Part shown: one piece after another, positions 37,961 to 50,049 of the stretch | How the letters are laid out: each line of letters starts with the position of its first letter | Position numbering within the stretch: position 1 is the first letter of the stretch | From: Sycobia sp. Sy_11 | Lineage: Eukaryota > Arthropoda > Insecta > Hymenoptera > Epichrysomallidae | Length of the DNA: 64,000 nucleotides | Assembly: GCA_018907035.1 (NCBI GenBank) | Contig: JACCIC010000039.1 | Span: forward strand, 3,065,001 to 3,129,000 | Direction of reading: 5' to 3' | Translations under genes and position numbers: made by a program | The notes under the pieces: model-generated | Seen by the model: the letters and a program-made list of their open reading frames with translations, nothing else | What the model was told of the DNA's origin: nothing | Databases searched by the model: none

Positions 37961-38210
37961 CCTATTTGAGGATACATGACAAAATTATACATTCTCTCGA
38001 AATTTCGATGCAACTGGCGCAGTAATTTTCTTTGTCTTTTTTTTTTAGGCTTGCGTAAGCAAAAGCCGTATCTTCATCGTATTATAGTACAGACTCGTAA
38101 TATATCGAACTTCTCGATATGTATTCATCATATAGAAAGTACATAAGAAAGTTTGACCTGCTCCAGGACGAAGATTCATTGATATTTCGTCGATCGTGGA
38201 AATCATTCAT

Positions 38211-38217
<7 letters not shown>

Positions 38218-38268
<51 letters not shown>
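38218..38268. repeat. (TA)25
   Basis: Isolated array. Confidence 0.95.
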
Positions 38269-38271
<3 letters not shown>

Positions 38272-39897
38272 GGAAACACTATATTTTCCAAATCTTAATA
38301 TAATTTTATGATATTAGCTTAACATTGAAACGTTCTAATAAAATCGACCTATACAGCCGTATTCGACGTATCGAGGAGCGATTGTTAAGAGACGATATAT
38401 TAGCCTCATTGTTCGACTATACCCGTTTTAACGAGCATAAAACTTTCGGGCATGGGATGATTAGATAGGACTAGTGTACGTCGGGCTAATGAACTTCGTA
38501 TGTACATCTGCATTGTAATACTTTCAACAATTCCATCCTTTATTGAATGATCGTCTGTAATTCAATGATATATTATATACCGAGCATATGTATGTTCTTT
38601 GCTTTACGAATTGTCAATGACGTTTCAAGGTGAATCTGATTCTTCATTACATTACAAATCTATTATTATAAGAACCGTAAAAAAAAATTAAGTAAACTAT
38701 TATTCTTGAATAATCTTACTTGTGTAATATGGATATTATATATATATATATATCTGCTAATAATTATAGTATACGTAAGAAAAATAAACATTGCCTGTAC
38801 GCTCGATATAACTAATGAAAAGAATATGGAGCGCATGAATATTAATAAATATAAAAAAAAAAACCACATCAAGGACTTTCTAATCGCACGTGAATTTAGA
38901 GTGTACTCATGATTCTTAAGGTTCTCACAGTGTATACGGAGCTTTGTTAAATCTATCTAAAATTGCCAACAACAATAAAAAAATTCCCAATTTAACTCGT
39001 TTGCTCATATAAAGGCCTCGTTCTCACCTGTTACGAATGTTATTTCGATCACGCGGTTTCGAGACTTTAATCTTCCCCTCCGCGCGATGCGTGGGCATTT
39101 AAAGAATGAAGGAGGGTTATATATATATACATATATTTATTTATTTATTAATTTAATGAATCAGTAAGTGATACGATCCCTCGCTCGAGCCATTAAGTTC
39201 GTTTTTTTAACTTTACTCTCACTCGAAATCAATGTATATCCGAAAAGTAGATGATGCTCTATATATATATATAAGGAACAAATATGAAAATTTGGCTGTT
39301 ATACTTAAATACATGTTTGAATTGCACGCTGTATTACGTGTATTAAGTCGATTCCTCATTATTGGTGTACCGAGCGTGTTGGAATACGATTAATTTTTCT
39401 AGTTCAGCATCGGCTATATGCTGAAATTCTCACGCGATAGCGACGCAGGCTTCCTTTGCGCGTAACAATTTTAATGCAACAAATTATTTATTGAAGTCAA
39501 TCGGCTTCTGCAAAGAGTAAAATGGAGTATATGATATACTTTTTTTTCCTTCCTCGTTTTATATAAACGTTTCTGCATCGCGCATAAGATTTTATCTTAA
39601 AATTAAATAAATATATTATTTCAGTAGTATTAATCGAACGATTATTTAAATATATCGATATATATATATACATATTAATTTAAAAAACCTTTCTCTACAT
39701 AAGGACTATTGTAATAAACCGATGCTTATTATATCCTACTGCTCTGATTAAATGTACAGGCTCCCAATGTAAACTAATTTTCGTATATACAATTGTACTT
39801 AATGTTTCGATTAAGATAAGGATTTTGATTACATATTTTGAACGAAATGATTTATTCGTTAAGCACAGATGAGAAATTAGGATAGGGATTATAAAAA

Positions 39898-39902
<5 letters not shown>

Positions 39903-39932
<30 letters not shown>
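39903..39932. repeat. (TA)15
   Basis: Pure array, preceded by a poly-A run. Confidence 0.95.
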
Positions 39933-39936
<4 letters not shown>

Positions 39937-41042
39937 GATCGTGCCAGTTTAAATGAATTTGTATACGCGCACCGATATTCTATGCAGAACCGCAATATCT
40001 CGCGTGCATTGTGATAAATTAACAATAATAATAAAGATTAAATGCTATTGTTATAGCTTGAATAATATATCGCGTATAGGTCGAGTGAAAAGCTATTATT
40101 TATATTTGATAAAGATTAAGGGAATTCCTGGGTGTTGGGGCGGTACAGAATTGCTGTTTACGAGCTTTCAAAAGTTACTCTATATACTCGAAAATTTGTT
40201 ATACAGCTATAGATATATTTACATAGTGCCGTGAAAAATATTATTTTTATGAAAAATAAATATACGCATTGCGATGTTTTTTCATGGTTATCCTTATGCG
40301 CTCAATTAATGCTTATATTACATAGCATTTGAAACGTTTTCAGCGAAAGACTTTCATAATAAACTTTTCACTAAATCATTTTCAATTTTTTTGAACGAAC
40401 TTTCATCGTTCGTTTCCACAGAATTTTGTATTTCATTGTCGTACTTTTCGATTGTTCTGTTAAAGTTGCCAGGACACTGGTGAAATTTGTTCTCCTAACC
40501 GCTCGTCTCAGCCAAAAACACAGAAAATTCTTGAGATTTATCCTTTTCTTCGCATTATCCATAAGTACGATAAACAGCGCACAAGCCGAAACGAAGCCCG
40601 AAACAAGTCAATCTCGATTTTACAGGGATGAGTTTTATATTTTGTGATTTATTTCGGCTGTATAATTCTTTCCCCCCTGTAACATAACGATAAATAGTTA
40701 TAAACATATTTTGTTCATTAGTTTAGATCGAGAATAAAATTGTTTTTATCCATATTATTTGAAGCGAAAATTTTGAGAAAAATCACACATTCTGAACAAC
40801 GAATAATTTCAAATAATTTCCTTTCCGGCCAGGCTCTACGTGTGTACGAGAATTATTCTGTATAAAAGTGACGATAATAAAATATTCTGTAAAAAGATCA
40901 GGAATATTCATGAGTGTACTAAATGCAGTCCCTTGCATTTTAATTATCGTAAAACACTATGATTTACTTATCGTCCAAGTTCAAGGATATAACCTAAATA
41001 TTTAAACTGCTTTTATTTCACAACGAATAGGTATAGTATATT

Positions 41043-41091
41043 GTATATATATGTATATATGTATGTATATATATATATATAGAGAGAATAT

Positions 41092-41135
<44 letters not shown>
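41043..41135. repeat. (TA)n, interrupted then pure
   Basis: Degenerate TATATG units, then a pure array from 41094. Confidence 0.95.
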
Positions 41136-41136
<1 letters not shown>

Positions 41137-41737
41137 CATTATTTTTACATCGCCCCCAATCCGACGCTAGTGTATATGTATACAATGCAACAAAATCGAA
41201 TTCCACATCGATCTCCCGTAGCTGCCTCGGGTATACAAAGTCCGCCCTCGCAGCCCCTTGGAGCCTCGCTCGGCGAACATTATAGTCTCAAAAAGCCGTT
41301 AAATTAATACTTTTTAACGCGAATGATTTACAAGCGCTTGCGTTATTACGCTGATTCACTTATTGGTTTTGCTATACATAATCGCATACATGCATACCTA
41401 CAGGCATACACGCACACACGCGCGCGTACACACACACACACACACACATGCACGCATCTAACGTCGCCCCGTTAATCCCGGGCATAAATCAAGTCCGCGA
41501 TCCGCGCGCCGCGTTTTGCCGCCGCGCCAATATCTGACAGTATAATGATACCAGGAAATTGTTGCAAAACTATTACACGCGCGTGCCGTACTTACACGTA
41601 TACAGTCATTGTTCTTGTTTCCGCGCCGCGTGGACAAGCGCGCACGCGCGCGCCTCTCCCCGATTTGGCGCCTGTGCACGCGTTTAGAATCGTTATCGAT
41701 CGCACGCGCGCGCTGGCAGATTCGTCTATAGTCACGT

Positions 41738-41744
41738 TATAAAA
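41738..41744 (+). promoter_or_regulatory. Candidate TATA box
   Basis: TATAAAA within the GC-rich island at 41.4-41.8 kb, with TATTCAAAT about 30 bases downstream as a possible start. It is about 0.9 kb upstream of the candidate gene at 42660; a link is speculative. Confidence 0.15.
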
Positions 41745-41836
41745 CGCGTCGCGGTGGCTTTTCGATTATTCAAATCGAGCGTGCTACCGTATTAATCGAA
41801 TAGATTAGCGCCCGTGCGGCAGGTAGAGAGGGGGAC

Positions 41837-41837
<1 letters not shown>

Positions 41838-41873
<36 letters not shown>
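41838..41873. repeat. (GA)n
   Basis: In the GC island at 41.4-42.7 kb. Confidence 0.95.
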
Positions 41874-41876
<3 letters not shown>

Positions 41877-41908
41877 AAGCGCTTGGTGCGTTGCGAAGAA
41901 TCGGAGAA

Positions 41909-41911
<3 letters not shown>

Positions 41912-41968
<57 letters not shown>

Positions 41969-41992
41969 AGCGCGGAAGGGAAAAACCGCGTC

Positions 41993-42040
<48 letters not shown>

Positions 42041-42183
42041 TTTAGAGGCTAGCAAGCCTCGTCGCCCCAATATCCTCCGAGCTCGTAAATCTGCGGCGAG
42101 GACTGAGAAAGAAGGGGAGGAGAGGTTCAAAACTCCTCGACGACAGCCTGATCTGGTATCGCTGACTTCGCCATTCCGTATGA

Positions 42184-42235
<52 letters not shown>
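41912..42235. repeat. Three closely spaced (TA)n arrays
   Basis: Pure arrays at 41912-41965, 41996-42039 and 42185-42235 inside a GC-rich island. Confidence 0.95.
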
Positions 42236-42238
<3 letters not shown>

Positions 42239-42386
42239 TTATACACACCTACAGCAGAACCCGGTCGGTATAAGCGCTCCATATAACTTTTTAGAATAAA
42301 TCATCGAGTCGCACGAAGGACGCGTCGTGTGCGTGCCGCGGCTTCTGACCACCTTTGCTCTCTTTCTCTTTCTTCTCCCTCTCTCG

Positions 42387-42387
<1 letters not shown>

Positions 42388-42439
<52 letters not shown>

Positions 42440-42460
42440 TATATATATATATATATATAT
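42388..42460. repeat. Compound (CA)n-(TA)n
   Basis: CA to 42437, then TA. Confidence 0.95.
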
Positions 42461-42659
42461 TGCGATTTATCGCTATGACGTATGGTCCCCACGGCGAGAG
42501 CCCTGGCGTATAATACCGCGTTCGCGATATTCCGTCATAGATTTCGAATGCACTCTCATTTAAATAAGCGAAACCCTTACAGGCGCGCGCGTGTGTGCCG
42601 ATTTGCAAGTACACTCAGCCGGCGGCTCTTCTGCGAAGTCGAGGGTCGCGCCACGTCGA

Positions 42660-43156
42660 ATGTCTATACAGCTGCCGCCGATTTCCAATGTTTCATTACC
42701 GGGCATGTGCGAAAAATTAATGTACGAGGTTCCTCCTGAAAATTACGAATGGCAGATCAATAATTTGGACTACGGCTTTCTGTTTGAGGTACTGTATGCC
42801 GTAAAATAGATTGAGGATTCTTTAAATATTTTTTTCTTCATACGTTAATTATAGCGTGATATCGGGGCGTGGAAAATTTTCGCCAATTCCATCGTCCAAT
42901 ATGGAAATTCTTATTTTTTGTACGAGTTGTGTTCAATAAATTTCAGCTGTTTCGCCCCAGTTCGATTATTTCAATTCTATTTTTATTCATTGTCAATTTG
43001 GTATATCCGCCCGATAACAGCAATGGAGATTCTCAGCTGTTTTTACCCTATTTAAATAGAATCGGTAGGATTCAAGCGTTTTCCTCTCCTAAAGCTGGAG
43101 TCGGAGTAGTGCCTCAAGGATTGGCAGAAGCTCTGGCAGATCCGCGTAATATCTAA
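42660..43156 (+). CDS. Candidate two-exon gene, unknown small protein with one hydrophobic segment
   Basis: Family not recognised. Seen: an ATG at 42660 opens a 43-codon segment ending ...LDYGFLFE at 42788. A GT donor (GAG|GTACTG) follows. An acceptor (AATTTCAG|CTG) at 42946 reopens translation in the same phase (0/0) at 42947, and a stop ends at 43156. The 158-bp intron has in-frame stops, so both open segments continue only if it is spliced out. The joined product is 112 residues. Exon 2 starts with LFRPSSIISILFLFIVNLVY, a strongly hydrophobic stretch that could be a membrane segment or signal peptide. It continues with a hydrophilic tail containing PDNSNGDSQ and ends ALADPRNI. An AATAAA lies at 43324-43329, about 170 bp after the stop. 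The frame is open upstream of the ATG to at least 42591, so the true start may lie in an earlier exon. Alternatively exon 2 alone, read from an upstream ATG at 42869, could encode a secreted peptide precursor. The splice joining is inferred by eye. Confidence 0.35.
42789..42946 (+). other. Predicted intron of the 42660-43156 candidate
   Basis: 158-bp GT...AG interval between the two open segments. The donor is GAG|GTACTG and the acceptor is preceded by AATAAATTTCAG. Its upstream frame stops within 21 bases (TAG at 42807), so reading through would truncate the product. Confidence 0.3.
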
Positions 43157-43323
43157 TGGGGACTAGTTTGAAGGAAGCAAAATTAATGTAAACGAATATT
43201 TAAATATAAATCGTCATTATAACCCAAAAATCGAATCTTTGGCACTTGATTCCGGTTCTGTCGACGAAAAGTATAGTCCTTATCTAGTGTGAAAAGATCG
43301 AATGAAGCTCTCGTTTCGTAAAT

Positions 43324-43329
43324 AATAAA
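43324..43329 (+). terminator. AATAAA polyadenylation signal candidate
   Basis: AATAAA about 170 bp downstream of the stop codon of the 42660-43156 candidate gene. The hexamer is common by chance in AT-rich DNA, so its value comes only from the position. Confidence 0.25.
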
Positions 43330-43878
43330 GCCTTTCCGAATCTGATAAGAAATATACTAAAAAAATAAAAAAAAAATTACCCGAGAGTTACTAAATTAGT
43401 GTAGCATTCAAATGTTAGTGAATATAAATGTATAAGAGTACAAAAACCAGTTAGAGATTGCTCTAATTGTTACAAGAACTGATTGAAAGCGCACGACAGA
43501 CAATCGCGAAATAATTCAAGATTTTCTGCCGATAGAATACAAGATTTGCCTTCCTGCCTCCCTGTTAACAATTACAAATAAAATTGAACGCGTTGATTAG
43601 ATATTATAAAAATATGAAATCATTGTTAAGGATCGAAAACTTTAAAATAAGAACTATTTCCATTTCTTTATATACACATGTACACATGTTAATCGTACAT
43701 ATATATATATATAATATTACATGTACTTCGACTCTTAATCGTTCATTTCCATCCTATTTAAGGCTTCGTTTAATTTATATATATTAACGATCTGAATGTT
43801 TGTTATGTATTTTGTTACATATTCAAACGGGTTGAAAGATGGATGCATACGATTTGGTTCTGTATAAATAAGGTTTTT

Positions 43879-43879
<1 letters not shown>

Positions 43880-43937
<58 letters not shown>
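43880..43937. repeat. (TA)29
   Basis: Pure array. Confidence 0.95.
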
Positions 43938-43940
<3 letters not shown>

Positions 43941-44081
43941 ATAAAACCTTTCGCAGGGTCTTCAAAACTATACCCACGCGTGATGTCTTTATTCTATATA
44001 TATGTTCGATACACCTTTAAAGGTTTCTTATTTACTCACGGTTCGAGCTCGACGGCCCGTCTCTATATTGTATAGTATATT

Positions 44082-44090
44082 TCAAGGTCA
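44082..44090 (+). promoter_or_regulatory. FTZ-F1/ERR-type nuclear receptor site
   Basis: TCAAGGTCA matches the extended half-site YCAAGGYCA bound by FTZ-F1/SF-1 type receptors. A single match in 64 kb is weak evidence of function. Confidence 0.2.
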
Positions 44091-44585
44091 TACCTCGGCC
44101 TCTCCGATTCCGATCACCATTTACACACACGCACACACACACACACACACACATACACAGAGTCACTTTGATGACCGAGTGAATGACCCTATATTAACGA
44201 TTTTAGATAAAGGTGCCGAGTGCCATTAGAGCGTCTCGGGTAAAACTCGCAAATAATTTTTTTTATTTTATCAAAAATCAGAAACAGACACGTGCATACG
44301 AATTTATAGATATGCATACATATATAAAATTTGAATTGTCGACCTTGACGGAAGGGAATGTATATATATATATATATTGTGAAAATTGGACTCGCGCGAT
44401 CTCCTAAATAAATCGAATCTGGAAAAGGTTGGATTAATTTTTTATCCGAGCGCTCACTTCGCCTCAATTTTTCTTTCAATCGTTTTGTACATACATTACA
44501 TAGGAAAAGGTTAGATTTATTTATACGCCGCATCATCGTCCTTTACAATGTCGATACGAACTTGTATTATTAAATATACGTACAC

Positions 44586-44632
<47 letters not shown>
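44586..44632. repeat. (TA)23
   Basis: Pure array. Confidence 0.95.
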
Positions 44633-44636
<4 letters not shown>

Positions 44637-45248
44637 ATAGGAGACTAATGAGATATTACCGCACGCTCAGCTTAAATGCGCAACATTTTTACGCCGCGTT
44701 ACAGACCGGCCGAGATACCGTATTCAGGCGCACATGGAAAGTGATTTTAATCGCGCGCTCGCGCTCGCTCGCGTCGATTATTGCACCGATCGCGGCTTCC
44801 CATCGACATGGCTGCGGGAGCCTGTGTACGGGAGATCCAAGGTTAAAGTACACAACGCGGTATTGTAGAAAAGCGTTTTCCATTGAAATTTCATTGGGCA
44901 GGAGTCGTTACAGTCCGTTCGAAAGTTTTTATTATGCTGCTGGTATAATTGGGCTCGATCGGATTTATGCGCGCGGCTTAATTGAAAATTAAACTCGTAC
45001 ACAATGTTTTCAGTATGATAAATACCGCGATATATTATATGAAAAGCATCCCTCGCACAAAGGCTTTTTTATGCATATTCATAGTGAAGATAAATCGCCA
45101 ATTAGATACAAAAGTCACGAAGACCGATTAAACAATATTGTTATCAAAAATACAATTTCACTAGTTCTATCATGTATATTGTCTATAAATTTTCTTTAGA
45201 GCTAGTAGACATGTCTGCATATAATGTAAACGTTACTTAGAGTTCGTA

Positions 45249-45813
45249 CCGAAAAACCACCAGTATGTTGCCAGTACTAATATTTGGCAATGGTGCGGTC
45301 CATTCTCGTATATGTCCCATCCTCATAGAAACGTTAGGAACGGTTTCTGAACTGCAAGATTTCCGCCGTTGACGTATTAAACGGTCAGAAATAGTTTACT
45401 GATCTACTGGCATCAGTCACTGGAGCAACGTTCCACGCACCAAACACCAGGTAACCATTAGTAGTAAACGTATGCTATACGTGAAGTATTTGCAATTACA
45501 GTTTGAACCTTTTTTTGAACATTGACATAAAATCTTGACAACAGTCTTCGTAAACGCATTTCAGGCGTAATACATTGAACTGTTGTGGGTTATAAAATTA
45601 TATGGAGGTGTTGAGCTGCATTATGGTATTTGGTCTACGTTATATTTATCCAGTATAACTAACAATAGGTCTGAAATTCATTTCTGATCCTTTATTACGT
45701 CAACGAGCAAAGAATTGCGGTTCCGAAACTGTTCCGAACGTTTATACGGAAAATACACAAGAATTGCACCATTGCCAAATGTACGTATTGCCAGCTTACC
45801 ATTGCCCTATCGG
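45249..45813. mobile_element. Foldback/MITE-like near-palindromic element
   Basis: Seen: the two halves are diverged inverted copies. The left arm begins CCGAAAAACC and the right arm ends in the matching CCTATCGG. Matching blocks, left arm versus the complement of the right, include TTTGGCAATGGTGC, AACGTT(A/C)GGAAC, CGTTGACGTA followed by TCAGAAAT, and ACCAAA(C/T)ACCA. The arms are recognisable for about 200 bp each around an AT-rich centre near 45.5 kb. No ORF lies inside. No clear target-site duplication is visible, so the exact ends are uncertain. Long-TIR MITEs and foldback elements have this form. It could also be transcribed into a long hairpin RNA. Confidence 0.6.
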
Positions 45814-46997
45814 AATTAATTCACATTACATTCACTTGACCTTATATTTCAATTTACAAAGTGTACAATTTGTCTTGTAGTCGTCTTTCATACAATATGT
45901 GCCTCTATTGTAAGTTTATTCTACTGAACATTTATAGTTTATAATGAATTTTTTATACAGCAGATTGATTTCAACCATTCTTTTTTAATTTTTCTGGTAT
46001 TTTGAAACGATATTTTTTTTTAATAAATTCGAAACGTAGGAAACTGCATTATTTCGCTTTCATCTGAAATTGTATTGAAGACCATCAGAATCAATCTATA
46101 CAAATAGTAAATACTTGGGATTTTTGTGTTTCGTGACAGATTCATCAACAAGTTATTCATCAACAGATTGGACAAATTTTGAAAATGGCATCAATAAATT
46201 TGTAAGTCTAAAAGGAATCGTCGCCAAGCTACTGATAATAGCTATAGCCATATTAACGAAGACAAGATCTTAAAAATATAAATCATGCAATTATGATAGT
46301 AAAGAAAGGTATTCTCATACTTTTTCTTTTAATAATAATACTAGAATAGATTTTATCAGTTCATTTAATTGAAAACTTCGGTAGATATGCTTTCATTTGT
46401 ATTTTGTTTCTATTTGAATTTATTTGTATTTATTTGTATTTTTAACAAGGCGTGAATCATCAATGATAAATCTTCACATTTTATGCTAATATTACGAGGC
46501 TTCGTCAGAATTATGCATAGAGATTTCCAAAAGTGTTTACACTCAAATCATTTAAGCACATTGAATTTGACAATATATAAGGTAAATGCTTAGATAAACT
46601 TTGGATCAGGATAATGCGTACGAATCCAGGGATTCTGTCTATCAAAGTCGTTAAAGTATTTTTGGATACGAATGTATATCTTAACTGTTTTTTCTTTCAT
46701 CCTTGGCATCGTCACGAGATCGAAGTTTGAATTCGGAGACAATAAGCTTCTTCTATATCGACAGCTGCCCGTTCTCTTTTATAATATATATATATTTATT
46801 GCCCGCCTATGTTATGTCCCTTACGGTATATATTTGTATATCAATGCCTTTGTTAATTGTCCGCTTACGTGCAATGCGTGAGAACAGAATTTATTGCATT
46901 TCATTATGTAGGATGTAGATTAATCCATTGGATATATGGCGGGCTAGATTCATACAACTAAATTGACAGATTTTATATTATACGATTCCATTATATA

Positions 46998-47001
<4 letters not shown>

Positions 47002-47042
<41 letters not shown>
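47002..47042. repeat. (TA)20
   Basis: Pure array; another of about 30 bp follows at 47211-47241. Confidence 0.95.
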
Positions 47043-47044
<2 letters not shown>

Positions 47045-47204
47045 ACAGATTTTGCAAAGGTAAGGTTTATAATATTAGACGTATAAAAGACCTATTTCAA
47101 AATTGCCTTATACGCTCATTATGTCAGGATTTCCATATACTGTATATAGTACACGATCTCCTAGGGTGTCTAGGACGGTTTTTAGAACAATGCAAATTTC
47201 TATT

Positions 47205-47245
<41 letters not shown>

Positions 47246-47544
47246 CATACATGCACACACGTTTCTTTCATCGTTAACCAGCCTCTTTCTCTAATGGTCG
47301 TTATACATCAAACCTCTCTACTATAGATGTCTATATATACATGAAATTTATCTCTATATTAGACACGCAATGAGCATTCGCCGAGCACGTTGTAACAGAC
47401 CGCGATCACGCAATAATAATAGATGTCGACCCCCCCCCCTGCTGCAGCACCACCCGCAGAGTGACTAAGTCCCCCTTCCCGCATACCCCTACGAGAAAAG
47501 AGTTTTTCAGGATTGGTACATATATATACACAACGATGTACAAT

Positions 47545-47546
<2 letters not shown>

Positions 47547-47596
<50 letters not shown>

Positions 47597-47773
47597 TTTA
47601 CTATATCAATTTCAATATCTTTGATAAACAAAATTCTCTATAAATCATAACAAAAATATTAGATAAAAGTAATATAAAATCTGTTATTCGTTTTAGTATT
47701 ATAATTCACGACTATATACATATTAGTATAGTTCATCTGTATTGAAAAGTATCATTCATTAATTACAGAGTAA

Positions 47774-47811
<38 letters not shown>

Positions 47812-47820
47812 TATATATAT
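47547..47820. repeat. Pair of (TA)n arrays
   Basis: Pure arrays at 47547-47591 and about 47776-47820. Confidence 0.95.
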
Positions 47821-48102
47821 TATGAATTATTACGTTACGTATTCATTTTATCTAAATTGATGTAATGCAAGCGAAATCCTTCATATTTATAATGGTTTAT
47901 ATATATTGATGCTAGTATATGATATTGAGACATTCTGCACTTCTATATTTAAAAATCGTGTTTGCATATCGGAGGAAATCGGAAGAAATTTCTAGCATTC
48001 GGATTAGCCTGTCATTCAGGTGCATCTATTTATAAATCAAGAAGGCGATGGAATCTGAAAAATAATTGATCTTCTCTGTGTGCTATTAAGTATTATGATT
48101 AC

Positions 48103-48194
<92 letters not shown>
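48103..48194. repeat. (ATT)n, 92 bp
   Basis: The longest trinucleotide array here, broken once by a missing base near 48157. Confidence 0.95.
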
Positions 48195-48195
<1 letters not shown>

Positions 48196-48981
48196 TTGTT
48201 ACTTATTCAACTATATACTATTAATTTAACTGTTAATGTAGACCGATAGGTGGGTATTACGATCTACGATTAAATATCATCAGTATAAAACCTCATAATT
48301 AAAAGAGCGAGCAGATATCTGACAGCGTCATCATATGTATATACATTTACTAAGATTTTTTGTATGATTACTTGCAATGCATACAATGTATATATATATA
48401 TATACGCTAAGAGATATAATCTATTGTACAGATATTTCTATCGTATATAAAAATATATGTACATATAATATATGCTCGATTCCCCCGTTTCGGCTTCACC
48501 CGATATAATGATTTAATCGATTAATTAAACACTTCAATACTATCTACATAAAAAATACGCAGAGTATAAATCTTTAATACTATGGATAATTTTACCTATC
48601 ATTGTTTCAATTTGAATTTGTACCAGTAACTAAATATTCACTTTATTTAATTTCAAATACGAAAATGTACAACAAACACACATACACACACAACAATACA
48701 TGCGGCTTCTTTCATTTAGTTTTTTTTTTTATTGTAAAAGAGAGGAATCACATTTTCTTATAGACAAATAAAACTGGATAATTTTGGTGAAAAATAGACT
48801 GTATCTGGAAAACGACCAGTTTATGGACCTGATAACGTCGATAAATCGACTCGGCGCACTGAAAGACAAAAGTAACAGTAAATTATCGTGGGGATCTTGG
48901 ATTGGGTACGGCAGTCCTCTTGTCTAACTGGACTAAGTACCCATAAGAAAGTTAGTTATATAATACAATACTTTCTTTCAC

Positions 48982-48984
<3 letters not shown>

Positions 48985-49032
<48 letters not shown>

Positions 49033-49041
49033 TATATATAT
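48985..49041. repeat. (TA)n
   Basis: Pure to 49028, with a short second run. It abuts the 49046 hairpin. Confidence 0.95.
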
Positions 49042-49045
49042 ACAA

Positions 49046-49174
49046 ATTCTCTTACTATGCAGAACGAGTGAGAGCACTCCCGCTCATTATCCACCCTCTA
49101 ACACGCTAAGCGGATGGTAGGAGGGTGGGTAATGAGGGGAGGGGGTACTAACTCGTTCTGCATAGTGCGAGAAT
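49046..49174. repeat. Long hairpin (inverted repeat, arms about 53 bp)
   Basis: Seen: the arms are about 80% complementary and include a perfect 16-bp block ACTATGCAGAACGAGT (49054-49069) whose complement is at 49151-49166. A second strong block pairs ATTATCCACCCTC with GAGGGTGGGTAAT. The apical loop is about 20 nt (near 49099-49120). The size and imperfect pairing resemble a microRNA-type precursor, but also a small MITE. It lies directly after a (TA)n array. Confidence 0.6.
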
Positions 49175-49301
49175 CCAGATTTGCTGGAAATCCATTATAA
49201 TCTTGGATACTTTATAAAGCCCCGTGGTCCGGATGGCGTTGTATACGCATATATACACATACGTGTACGCACGCGCGTGCCGGTGTGCGCGCGTTATTAT
49301 G

Positions 49302-49304
<3 letters not shown>

Positions 49305-49339
<35 letters not shown>

Positions 49340-49515
49340 TTTCGATACTAATATTTATGGCCTACAATTATTACACATCGCGTCTGAATGTATTCCATTA
49401 TGCGCACGGTGCATATAAAAATATGCAAATCGTACAACGCGCGCGCTCATGCGTTCATATTATGATTACGCGGCATTGTATAGGTATAGAATTTTCATTG
49501 TACATGGGATTATTA

Positions 49516-49562
<47 letters not shown>
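49305..49562. repeat. Pair of (TA)n arrays
   Basis: Pure arrays at about 49305-49337 and 49520-49562. Confidence 0.95.
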
Positions 49563-49564
<2 letters not shown>

Positions 49565-49598
49565 TTAGAAATTGGTCCGCTTGCTCCAAAAAATATGT

Positions 49599-49889
49599 AT
49601 GCAATGCCCGCTGCATTGTTCTATCATTTTTTTCTTTCTTTTCACCTACCACATCTACGAACGGGCAGAAAAGTTACCCTATTTAGATCCGTTCAAATCC
49701 AGCCTTCGGCTCCCATGCCAGAGTCCGATTAACGATTCGTGTTTAGCTTTTAAAAAAGTCGATACTTTCGTATTCATAATTGGAAAAATTATGTTACAAG
49801 TAGATTTGATCAAGAATTGTAAAAGATTAGTAAAGAGCTCGGCTCAGTTTCGAGTTGTTTGGGAAAAGTTTAAGAATTTTTTTTTATAA
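49599..49889 (+). CDS. Candidate small ORF, 96 residues, hydrophobic N-terminus
   Basis: Family not recognised. Seen: an ATG at 49599 opens MQCPLHCSIIFFFLFTYHIY and continues through LPYLDPFKSSLRLPCQ to a stop at 49889. The hydrophobic segment at residues 8-18 could be a signal peptide. It arises from a pyrimidine-rich tract ending in CAG at about 49667, which could equally be a splice acceptor with the exon beginning KLPYLDPFK. The length is above what AT-rich DNA usually gives without stops. Confidence 0.2.
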   Translation: MQCPLHCSIIFFFLFTYHIYERAEKLPYLDPFKSSLRLPCQSPINDSCLAFKKVDTFVFIIGKIMLQVDLIKNCKRLVKSSAQFRVVWEKFKNFFL

Positions 49890-50049
49890 AGATAAAACTT
49901 TTCATCATTTTTAATCGTCTTTAAGAAGTCCACGAAATCTCTAAAAGCTAGCATAATCTCCCACACATTGGAGCACCACCGTTTGTAAATGAATTAATTA
50001 CTCGTTTACCGTATTTCGGCCCCTTTTGTCCCTCAATGTAGTGTGTCCT

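Larger units (their letters stand above)
38040..39950. other. AT-rich stretch, nothing recognised
   Basis: One long and several short TA arrays; no coding signal. Confidence 0.6.

Noticed and set aside
44648..44992. 114-codon frame
   Set aside because: Overlaps equally long frames on the other strand; no splice or domain support.
48103..48194. Regular repeat checked as a possible CRISPR-like array
   Set aside because: It is a simple ATT microsatellite with no spacers.
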